A stretch of DNA of 13,040 bases from Flemingiibacterium sp045600005 (GTDB lineage: Bacteria; Bacillota; Clostridia; Oscillospirales; CAG-272). The notes beneath the pieces were generated by a model. The model was not told the origin of the DNA, did not search any database, and was given only the letters and a program-made list of their open reading frames with translations. Location: NCBI GenBank assembly GCA_045600005.1, contig JAZRXB010000229.1, positions 1 through 13,040 of the forward strand. The letters run 5' to 3'. The position numbers and the translations under genes are program-made. Shown one piece after another: positions 7,526 through 13,040 of this stretch (positions are counted from its first letter, which is position 1; each line of letters opens with the position of its first letter).

Positions 7526-7562
7526 GGTCAGGTCCCGTCAAACCGGTCAGAATGGTCAGAAT
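7526..7562 (+). repeat. GGTCAG direct repeats upstream of the transporter promoter
   Basis: GGTCAG occurs at 7526, 7545 and 7554. The last two belong to a perfect tandem 9-mer (GGTCAGAAT, 7545-7562). The cluster ends 27 bp before the -35 box, a common place for an activator site. The remaining DNA between the sbcC terminator and this cluster (7351-7525) holds no gene or clear signal that I can support. Confidence 0.4.
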
Positions 7563-7636
7563 CGTCCATGTTTTTTTCACTTCCGTCTATTGCGCGGATG
7601 GCTGATCTGTGATATGATATTGTTTCGGATGGGAGA
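7559..7636 (+). repeat. Intact copy (B) of the sequence repeated at 3182-3238
   Basis: It shares 18-nt and 13-nt identical blocks with 3182-3199 and 3226-3238, in the same orientation. In this copy the blocks frame a complete promoter and end in the ribosome binding site GGGAG of the transporter gene. The two copies lie either side of sbcDC. Confidence 0.65.
7590..7618 (+). promoter_or_regulatory. Promoter of the EamA-family transporter
   Basis: TTGCGC (7590-7595), a 17-nt spacer and TATGAT (7613-7618) with TGTGA before it, an extended -10. The weaker -35 suits an activator-assisted promoter. The predicted start is near 7625, leaving a leader of only about 20 nt before the TTG start codon. 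Confidence 0.72.
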
Positions 7637-7643
7637 TGAACAC

Positions 7644-8516
7644 TTGAATACCTTTTTGATACTGCTGTCGGTGCTTTCGGGCAGCGGCAAGGCGCTTCTT
7701 TCAAAGAAAATGCGCGCGTTCAACCGGACGCGGTTCGGACTGTCGCTGTCAAACGCCGCAGTCTCGTCCGCCGCTCTGCTCGGGATCGCCGCTTATACCG
7801 CGCTTTCCGCCGGAACGGGCGGATTTGTCTGCTCGATCTTCACGCTTATCACGGGACTTCTGTTCGCCGTCTTCACGACCGGCGCGCAGATGTTCTGCAT
7901 GGACGCGCTGAAAACCGGACCGGTCTCGGTCGTCGCGTTCCTCTATTCGGGCGGATTTCTGCTGCCGACTGCGGCGGGTGTGCTGTACTGGCACGAGAAA
8001 ATGACGCTTTTGAAGTTTGTCGGCATCCTGCTTCTGCTCGCCGCGATGCTTCTTATTTCGGCAAAAGACGACCGCAAAGCCGCCTCCTCCGGCTGGCAGG
8101 GCAAAGCGTTCGCCGCGATGGCGATGTCGGGCGCGGTCGGCGTCATGCAGAAGCTCCACCAGTCCTCGCCGCACCGGGCGGAATCGGGCGCGTTTCTGAC
8201 CATCGCGTTCGCGGGAGCCGCTTCCCTGTCGCTGTTACTCGCGCTGACCGACCGCCAAAGCCGGAAGGAGGCTCTCTCGGTGCGCTTCCCGACCGTTCCG
8301 GCGCTCTGCTGCGGAGCCGTCGTCGCGCTGGCGAACGTGCTGAATCTGCGGCTTTCGGGCGTACTTCCGGCGGCGCTGATGTTCCCGGTCGTCAACGGCG
8401 GCACGATCCTGCTGACCGCCGTCTCCGGACGGCTCCTCTATCGGGAAGCCATGCCGCCGCGCCGCATCGCCGGGCTGGCGCTCGGACTTGCCGCCATCCT
8501 GATCGTTTCGCGGTGA
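7644..8516 (+). CDS. EamA/DMT-superfamily membrane transporter, 10 TM segments
   Basis: This is an integral membrane protein of the drug/metabolite transporter superfamily, whose members export or import small metabolites such as amino acids or nucleotide-related compounds. The substrate here cannot be told. I chose the TTG at 7644: GGGAG lies 8 nt upstream, and the resulting 290 residues match the family. An ATG at 7629 is in frame but overlaps that ribosome binding site and sits only a few bases after the predicted transcript start. Hydrophobic segments are at roughly 2-20, 33-55, 61-86, 93-114, 122-139, 153-169, 182-201, 217-235, 239-262 and 273-289. The two halves end alike: YWHEKMTLLKFVGILLLLAA (115-134) and LYREAMPPRRIAGLALGLAA (265-284), each with the conserved glutamate before the last helix. 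This internal duplication is typical of EamA proteins. The gene is monocistronic, with a terminator about 100 nt downstream. Confidence 0.88.
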   Translation: MNTFLILLSVLSGSGKALLSKKMRAFNRTRFGLSLSNAAVSSAALLGIAAYTALSAGTGGFVCSIFTLITGLLFAVFTTGAQMFCMDALKTGPVSVVAFLYSGGFLLPTAAGVLYWHEKMTLLKFVGILLLLAAMLLISAKDDRKAASSGWQGKAFAAMAMSGAVGVMQKLHQSSPHRAESGAFLTIAFAGAASLSLLLALTDRQSRKEALSVRFPTVPALCCGAVVALANVLNLRLSGVLPAALMFPVVNGGTILLTAVSGRLLYREAMPPRRIAGLALGLAAILIVSR

Positions 8517-8582
8517 AGCCGTTTTCACGGCAGCATACGCCATGCAATTCTATTGTCGGAAAAAATCTGTACAAAATAACAT

Positions 8583-8598
8583 CTGACAGGTTTGTCAG
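8583..8598. repeat. Short perfect inverted repeat between transporter gene and its terminator
   Basis: CTGACA (8583-8588) and TGTCAG (8593-8598) are separated by GGTT. With a 2-nt bulge the pairing may extend to CAT/ATG outside. No promoter or gene nearby explains it. It may be an mRNA 3' hairpin or a chance palindrome. Confidence 0.3.
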
Positions 8599-8609
8599 TA
8601 AGATGAGAG

Positions 8610-8641
8610 GACCCCGCAGACCGTCGGTCTGCGGGGTCTTT
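8610..8641 (+). terminator. Intrinsic terminator of the transporter gene
   Basis: A perfect 13-bp stem, GACCCCGCAGACC/GGTCTGCGGGGTC (8610-8622 with 8626-8638), with a 3-nt loop, is followed by TTTTC. On the opposite strand it lies 17 nt past the stop of the solute-binding protein gene, where it would form the same hairpin but without a T-run (CCTCTCATC). It is therefore a clear terminator on the plus strand and at best a 3'-end stabiliser for the minus transcript. Confidence 0.85.
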
Positions 8642-8654
8642 TCTGTCGGAAAGC

Positions 8655-10103
8655 TCAGTCGATATTTTCGCGGACAGCTTTCAGGTACGCCGCGAGCGAT
8701 TCGTCGACCGAGGACTTGAAGGACGCGAGCTTCGACGCGAAGCCGCCCTCCTTGATCGAGTTGATGAAGACCTCCGTCACCGGATTGCCGACGACGTTCG
8801 AGAACAGGTAGCCGAAATCCGACGACGTGCCGTTCCGGATGAGATCGAACATCCGCGCGGAATCGTTGTCGACCGTGTACTTGACCTTCAGCGCGACCTC
8901 GAAATACGCGGGCGTGACCGTCCGGTAGTTCGACGAGCCGAGCGCTTCCAGCACCGCGCCCGCGCAGGACGGGTCGGCGCTCGTCTTCACGAGCGAGAAT
9001 GAATTGTGCGTCGAGCGCGCGCCCGAACGGTAGCCGTCCTGCGCCCTGTCGAACTTCGGATAGGGCAGGATGCCGTAGGTGTCCTTCATTTCGCGCAGCT
9101 TCGTCGCCGCGTCGTCAAATTCCGCCGTGATAAAGAGGACCTCGCCGTTCGTGAACTTCACGGTATTCGCGCCGTGCTTTAAGCGCGCGCCGTCGGTCTC
9201 GTTGTACAGCGCATAGAGCTTTTCGATCGCCGCCGTGTCGTGATCGGCGCCGAACGTGAACTTCCACGAGCCGCTCTCCTGACGGAACATCGGGATCTCC
9301 GCCGACAGCAAGAAGCCGCTGATGTGGTTCTGGTCGCAGGTCTGGAAGCCGAGCTGGTCGCCGTCGTCCCACGTTCCGTCCTGATCGACGTCCTTTGACG
9401 CCTTCGCGGACAGCTCCATCAGCTTGTCGAGCGTCCAGTCGCCGCTGTCGACCAGCTCATAAAAGCTCTCCATCCCGTAATCCTTCGCAATGCGGTCGTT
9501 GAAGAAAATGCAGAAGGTGTCGGTCAGGTATCCGAGCGAAGCGTCGCCCGACGTGAAGTAGAGCTTCCCGTCGACCGTGACCAGCTCGGAAAGTCCGGCG
9601 AGATACCACGGCTTTTCGAGGTACATATACTCATTGTCGAGCAGATTCAGGAAAATCCCCTCCTGCATCTTGACCGGCGCGTTGCCGATCATCAGGTCCA
9701 CCCAGTCATAGGCGTCGTCGCCCGCCATGACGGTCGATGTGATGTGGTTCATGTAGGTGTTGCGGTCCGCACCGTTCTGACCCGGCATCGTGACGACGTT
9801 GATGTCGACGTTCAGCCGTTCCTCGACCGACGCATGGCTTTCATACAGCGCGTCGCTGACCAGCTCGCCGTTCGCTTCCTCGGAGTAGAATTCGGACGCG
9901 ATATCCGCGCGGTACAGGAATGTGACGGTCTTTCCGCCGAAATCAAGCCCTTCGGGGAGCGCGTCGGCTGCCGGGTCGGCGGTGGTCTCCCCGGGTCGGG
10001 ATGAGTTCCCGGAATTGTCCGGGTCGGTGGTTCCGGCAGAGCCGCAGGCGGTCAGACCGGCAAGGAGAGCAGCGAGAAGCAGTGCGATGATACGGTGTTT
10101 CAT
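8655..10103 (-). CDS. ABC transporter extracellular solute-binding lipoprotein, sugar type
   Basis: The protein has 482 residues. Residues 1-20 (MKHRIIALLLAALLAGLTAC) form a lipoprotein signal peptide with lipobox LTAC, so Cys20 would be lipidated and the protein anchored outside the membrane. A Ser/Gly/Pro/Thr-rich linker follows to about residue 50. The rest fits the large family-1 type binding proteins for oligosaccharides. Landmarks are YDWVDLMIG (132-140), VDGKLYFTSGDASL (177-190), SGDWTLDKLMEL (220-231), YGILPYPKFD (343-352) and a conserved NSFSLVK (367-373). Residues 238-249, DVDQDGTWDDGD, have the spacing of a calcium-binding EF-hand-type loop. The start has AAAGGA 7 nt upstream. It is the last gene of the minus-strand cluster, 21 nt after the SDR gene, with no separate promoter visible. 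No permease or ATPase gene is in the window, so its partners must lie elsewhere. The ligand is unknown, probably a carbohydrate. Confidence 0.88.
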   Translation of the reverse strand: MKHRIIALLLAALLAGLTACGSAGTTDPDNSGNSSRPGETTADPAADALPEGLDFGGKTVTFLYRADIASEFYSEEANGELVSDALYESHASVEERLNVDINVVTMPGQNGADRNTYMNHITSTVMAGDDAYDWVDLMIGNAPVKMQEGIFLNLLDNEYMYLEKPWYLAGLSELVTVDGKLYFTSGDASLGYLTDTFCIFFNDRIAKDYGMESFYELVDSGDWTLDKLMELSAKASKDVDQDGTWDDGDQLGFQTCDQNHISGFLLSAEIPMFRQESGSWKFTFGADHDTAAIEKLYALYNETDGARLKHGANTVKFTNGEVLFITAEFDDAATKLREMKDTYGILPYPKFDRAQDGYRSGARSTHNSFSLVKTSADPSCAGAVLEALGSSNYRTVTPAYFEVALKVKYTVDNDSARMFDLIRNGTSSDFGYLFSNVVGNPVTEVFINSIKEGGFASKLASFKSSVDESLAAYLKAVRENID

Positions 10104-10124
10104 GTTGTTTTCCTTTCTTTACGT

Positions 10125-11102
10125 TTATTTTTCCTTTTTCGGCTGGATGCGTTCGGCGAACAGCTGGCATTCCAGCCGGATCGCTTCGCGGATGGGCAGA
10201 AAATCGGACGGTTTCAGACCCGTGACCGCGAGCATTTTCGAGTTGTCCACGTCGCGGCTCCACAGACGGTCGTAGCAGAACTGCCACGCAGGCTGCGCGT
10301 TCGCTTCGGGCGCGAAGTTCGGATGCAGCCTGAAATATTCCTCGAGCGGGACCCATTTCACCTCGGTGCCGAGCTGTTCATGATACAGCGCCGCGACCTC
10401 GTCCCACGTCAGTCCCTGCGCCGATGACACGGTGAACGCTTCCCCGCGCGCCTTGTCCTTAAACAGCAGGTTTGCGATGATCTTGCCGGAGTTGCCCGCC
10501 CAGTCCAGTCCTGCCGTCAGATAACGGCAGCAGTCGGGCATGACCATCGGCTCGCCCTTCAAAGCGCTCCACACGGGATTGCCGCCCATGATGAAGTCGA
10601 ACCGGTTGACCGAGAACGAAATGACCGGGCGGACGATCGTCCACTTCGCGTTGTCGGTCTCGTTTCTCAGAAAATCCTCGCACCGCGCCTTCGGAATGGC
10701 GTAGGATTCGGTTTCGAGATAGTACGGGTCGGTCATCACGTCAAGGAGCCGCGGCGCGGTCTCGGTGATCGGGTGCTGTCTGTCGGCGTAAATGCGGTAG
10801 GACGACAGAAAGATCAGATGATCGGTGTGCGCGGCGAGGATCGGATGGACCGGCCTGTATTCGCCGAGCGTCGTGTAGTGGATGAAATTGACGATGCCGT
10901 CGTAGTGTTTCCCTTCGAGAAAGGTTTCGAGAAAAGCGAGATCGGCTTCTGCCTGAATGAAGGTCAGATCGTGATGATACGCTTTCTTTGGTTCCAGACA
11001 GATCACGTCGACCTGACAGCCCATTTCAAGGAGATTTCGCGCCGTGTGCGTGCCGAGCGTACCGCCGCCCGCGATGAGAAGAACCTTTTTCGGTTTGTTC
11101 AT
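10125..11102 (-). CDS. NAD-dependent epimerase/dehydratase family protein (extended SDR)
   Basis: The protein has 325 residues. It opens with a Rossmann strand and glycine-rich loop, VLLIAGGGTLGTHTARNLL (7-25), followed by VDVICLEPKK, where the cofactor ribose would be bound. The extended-SDR active site is present: FLSSYRIYADR (98-108) supplies the serine and Tyr134-AIP-Lys138 is the YxxxK motif. IVRPVISF (156-163) is the usual strand after it. These enzymes oxidise, epimerise or dehydrate sugars, often nucleotide-linked. The C-terminal half, which sets the substrate, gives no recognisable signature. The ribosome binding site GGAAGG is 9 nt before the ATG. The gene sits 39 nt after the Gfo-type gene and 21 nt before the solute-binding protein gene, so it is almost certainly co-transcribed and likely part of one carbohydrate pathway. 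The fold assignment is strong and the reaction unknown. Confidence 0.85.
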   Translation of the reverse strand: MNKPKKVLLIAGGGTLGTHTARNLLEMGCQVDVICLEPKKAYHHDLTFIQAEADLAFLETFLEGKHYDGIVNFIHYTTLGEYRPVHPILAAHTDHLIFLSSYRIYADRQHPITETAPRLLDVMTDPYYLETESYAIPKARCEDFLRNETDNAKWTIVRPVISFSVNRFDFIMGGNPVWSALKGEPMVMPDCCRYLTAGLDWAGNSGKIIANLLFKDKARGEAFTVSSAQGLTWDEVAALYHEQLGTEVKWVPLEEYFRLHPNFAPEANAQPAWQFCYDRLWSRDVDNSKMLAVTGLKPSDFLPIREAIRLECQLFAERIQPKKEK

Positions 11103-11141
11103 GGAAAGTTTCCTTCCTTATCTTATGTTATCACGCCGCGT

Positions 11142-12164
11142 TTACAGGCCGCGCTTTTTATAATCGACGCCGTACCCGCACGCCGCCAGCACCATGCGCT
11201 GACATTCCGCTTCGGATTCGTATGAGTACGGATTTTCCTTCTCGCCGCGCACCATCGCCGCGAAGTCGAGCATCATGTCGTCGTAGCGTTCGAGATACGT
11301 CATGTGTTTGTACGTCCGGTTCTCGACGCGGCGAACCGGCTTTTCGCCCGAAAAGTCCGCGAAGGTGACGCGCGCGGTCCCGTTGTATTCGAGCGGACGA
11401 ATTTCAAAGGAGCCGAGCGAGCCGTTCACGACCAGCTGACGGCGGTTTCCGCCGCCGATCTCGGTCGAGTTGGTCTGCGCGATCGACACGCCGCGCGGAT
11501 AGCGGAGCGCCGCCGTCGCCATGTCGACCGCCGTACAGCCGAACAGACCGCTTCTCGTCAGCGTCGGCGTAATGTCGTCGGGGATCCCCTGGATCCGGTA
11601 GATCAGGTCGATCATGTGACAGCCGAGGAAGAACATGATGCCGCCCTCGTCGAACCGGTCGAGCCACTGACGCTTTTCCGGCGCGTGGTCGCTGCTCATC
11701 AGCGCCGTCACCGAGTGGATCTCGCCGAGCGCGCCCGACTTTACCAGCTCGAAGCAGTCGGCGACCGCCGGATTGTAGCGGTACATATAGCCGAGCTGTA
11801 CCGGCAGATTCTTCGCCTTCGCGGTGCGCAGGACCCTTTCAAACACGTCGATGTCGCGTCCGGCGGGCTTGTCAATGTGGACGGGGATGCCGTTCTCCAC
11901 ACATCGGAGCGCCGCGAACGGCAGATCGTACTCAAAGCCCTCGCAGACGACGAAATCGCAGCCTGCATTGAACAGCTGCTCCTCCGTCATGAACGGATAA
12001 CGGCAGTAGGGTTCGGTCGGCTGTACCTGCGCGCGCCATTTTTCGTCCTCTTCGACGACGCCGACGATCTCGAAATCGTCCGGGAACTTGTCAAGACAGC
12101 TGATGATGTCGCGGGAATGGTCGTGTTTTGTGCCGATGTGACCGACACGGAGCTTCTTTTTCAT
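11142..12164 (-). CDS. Gfo/Idh/MocA family NAD(P)-dependent oxidoreductase
   Basis: The protein has 340 residues. The ATG at 12164 overlaps the upstream gene's stop as ATGA and has GGAG 9 nt before it. A TTG at 12179 is in frame but would place the start inside that ribosome binding site. The N-terminal Rossmann part begins LRVGHIGTKHDHS (5-17), a variant of the usual GxGxxG loop, and includes HIDKPAGRDIDVF (96-108), this family's (E/D)KP motif. The substrate domain has LGYMYRYNP (124-132) and GGIMFFLGCHMIDLI (174-188), in which GxHxxD supplies the catalytic histidine (H183) and aspartate (D186). Family members oxidise or reduce sugars, inositols and related polyols, often at a ring hydroxyl. 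The coupling to an MDR dehydrogenase, with an SDR and a binding protein downstream, points to degradation or remodelling of an unusual sugar or cyclitol. The substrate is not determinable here. Confidence 0.9.
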   Translation of the reverse strand: MKKKLRVGHIGTKHDHSRDIISCLDKFPDDFEIVGVVEEDEKWRAQVQPTEPYCRYPFMTEEQLFNAGCDFVVCEGFEYDLPFAALRCVENGIPVHIDKPAGRDIDVFERVLRTAKAKNLPVQLGYMYRYNPAVADCFELVKSGALGEIHSVTALMSSDHAPEKRQWLDRFDEGGIMFFLGCHMIDLIYRIQGIPDDITPTLTRSGLFGCTAVDMATAALRYPRGVSIAQTNSTEIGGGNRRQLVVNGSLGSFEIRPLEYNGTARVTFADFSGEKPVRRVENRTYKHMTYLERYDDMMLDFAAMVRGEKENPYSYESEAECQRMVLAACGYGVDYKKRGL

Positions 12165-13040
12165 TTTAATAATCTCCAATCGAAAAGTACGCCGATCGGG
12201 AAATCACGCCCGGTGCAGAGCCGCGTGTAGACCTCCGGCGCTTCTTCGGGCGCGTGGATCTCGCTGATCAGCGCTTTCACGTTGAGCCGTCCGCCCTCTG
12301 TCAGGCGCAGGAGCGCCGTGATGTCGTCGCGGTGCGTCCAGTTGCCGGGACGCGAATCGTTTTCGGGACGCGCCAGCGTGTGCGCGCCGAACACCTGAAT
12401 GCCGCGCGCATGGATGAGCCGGTAAAAATCGTACTCTGCGGGATGGCGCGTACAGCCGAGCAGCGTGATCCGTCCGAGACGGCACACGCCGCGAAGACCG
12501 GCGATCGTCGCTTCCGACCGTCCCGCCGCATCGACGCAGATGTCGCAGCCGTCCTTGCGCGACAGACGGCGGACTTCGCCGAAGAAGCCGGGGTCGGCCG
12601 GGTCAAGAGCCGCGTCCGCGCCGAGCGAGAGGGCAAGCTCGCGCCGCTTCGGGTCGGGGTCGCAGGCGATCACCGGGACTGCGCCCGCGATCCGGCAGAG
12701 CTGCACCGCGGTCAGACCGAGGATGCCAAGCCCCATGACCATCGCCGATTCGCCGAATTCGAGCCGCGTCTTGCGCACGCCCTCGGCGGGAAAGCTCGCG
12801 ATGACCATCAGCGCGGCTTCCTCCATCGAAACGCCGCCGGGAATCCTGATGAGATTTTTTTCCGGCATGACGGTGTATTCCGAGTGCGTGCCGAAGGTCA
12901 CGATCACGCGGTCGCCCGGCTTCACCTTTTCAACGCCCTCGCCGACCGCATCGACGACGGCGGACGCCGAATAGCCGAGCTGGCAGGGGAACTTCCCCGC
13001 CACGTTCGGTTCGGCGCGCAGATTGTCGCGCTCGGTCCCG
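12161..13040 (-). CDS. Zinc-type alcohol dehydrogenase-like MDR protein, N-terminus outside window
   Basis: The frame stays open to the right edge, so the GTG at 13003 is internal. The visible part starts GTERDNLRAEPNVAGKFPCQ and covers about 293 residues. It is a medium-chain dehydrogenase: a GroES-like part with GYSASAVVDAVGEGVEKVKPGDRV, then FGTHSEY (the usual H-E pair), then the cofactor domain with VMGLGILGLTAVQLCRIAGA, a GxGxxG loop, and VIACDPDPKRRELALSLGAD. The GTE motif replaces the stretch that carries the zinc-binding cysteine in classical members. The four-cysteine structural zinc lobe is also absent, since TFGTHSEYTVMPEKNLIRIP runs straight through. A nonclassical dehydrogenase is therefore likely, as in BchC-like relatives. 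It overlaps the Gfo-type gene by 4 nt and is the first visible gene of the minus-strand cluster. Exact substrate and cofactor preference are unknown. Confidence 0.85.
   Translation of the reverse strand, partial: GTERDNLRAEPNVAGKFPCQLGYSASAVVDAVGEGVEKVKPGDRVIVTFGTHSEYTVMPEKNLIRIPGGVSMEEAALMVIASFPAEGVRKTRLEFGESAMVMGLGILGLTAVQLCRIAGAVPVIACDPDPKRRELALSLGADAALDPADPGFFGEVRRLSRKDGCDICVDAAGRSEATIAGLRGVCRLGRITLLGCTRHPAEYDFYRLIHARGIQVFGAHTLARPENDSRPGNWTHRDDITALLRLTEGGRLNVKALISEIHAPEEAPEVYTRLCTGRDFPIGVLFDWRLLK

Noticed and set aside
7272..7580. A 102-codon minus-strand frame between sbcC and the transporter gene, beginning MKKTWTILTILTG
   Set aside because: It runs through the sbcDC terminator, has no clear ribosome binding site or promoter, and shows no domain. 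Its start derives from the T-run of the repeat.
8541..8600. A promoter-like sequence (TTGTAC, 16 nt, TAGAAT on the minus strand; TTGTCG on the plus strand)
   Set aside because: The matches are poor and no gene lies downstream in a sensible position on either strand.
11304..12230. A 308-codon open frame on the plus strand opposite the Gfo/Idh/MocA gene
   Set aside because: It has Arg/Val/Ala-biased shadow composition, and the minus-strand gene has full family motifs and translational coupling.

Overview
The window looks like a chromosomal piece of a fairly GC-rich Firmicute, probably a gut-type Clostridia (inference). The reasons are a bacterial pyruvate phosphate dikinase, sigma-A promoters with 17-nt spacers, strong Shine-Dalgarno sites, a lipoprotein solute-binding protein of the kind common in Clostridia, and a DinR-type (Gram-positive LexA) box. 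No phage, transposon, CRISPR array, tRNA or rRNA is visible. I do not see a clearly new multi-gene system. The less ordinary signals are in the intergenic DNA around sbcDC and in two sugar-related loci.

Layout. (1) 1-963, plus strand: C-terminal 320 residues of pyruvate phosphate dikinase, followed by a strong hairpin. (2) 1109-2956, minus strand: a cytoplasmic glycosidase-like protein of unassigned specificity, convergent with ppdK, with its own consensus promoter (3106-3134) and a roughly 140-nt leader. (3) 2957-3481: a 525-nt divergent intergenic region holding that leader and promoter, a decayed repeat copy, a hairpin, the sbcDC promoter and a LexA-like site. (4) 3482-7275, plus strand: sbcD-sbcC, the Mre11/Rad50-type nuclease pair, with an ATGA overlap and a strong terminator. 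(5) 7276-7643: an intergenic region with the terminator, short direct repeats, the second copy of the repeat and a promoter. (6) 7644-8516, plus strand: a 10-TM EamA/DMT-family transporter, then a terminator. (7) 13040 down to 8655, minus strand: four tightly spaced genes, namely an MDR dehydrogenase apparently without zinc ligands (cut by the window edge), a Gfo/Idh/MocA oxidoreductase, an SDR-type epimerase/dehydratase and a sugar-type ABC solute-binding lipoprotein.

How the genes work together. The right-hand minus operon reads as a capture-and-oxidise module for a carbohydrate or cyclitol: one binding lipoprotein and three NAD(P)-type oxidoreductases. No permease or ATPase lies inside the window, and its promoter is beyond the right edge. 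The glycosidase-like protein lacks a signal peptide, so it would act on imported oligosaccharides, but it is a separate transcription unit. SbcDC processes DNA ends and hairpins, and the LexA-like site at its start point suggests damage control. The three promoters that can be read share a block, GATCTGYGRTATRAT, at or next to the -10 box. The relic repeat upstream of sbcD lacks exactly that block.
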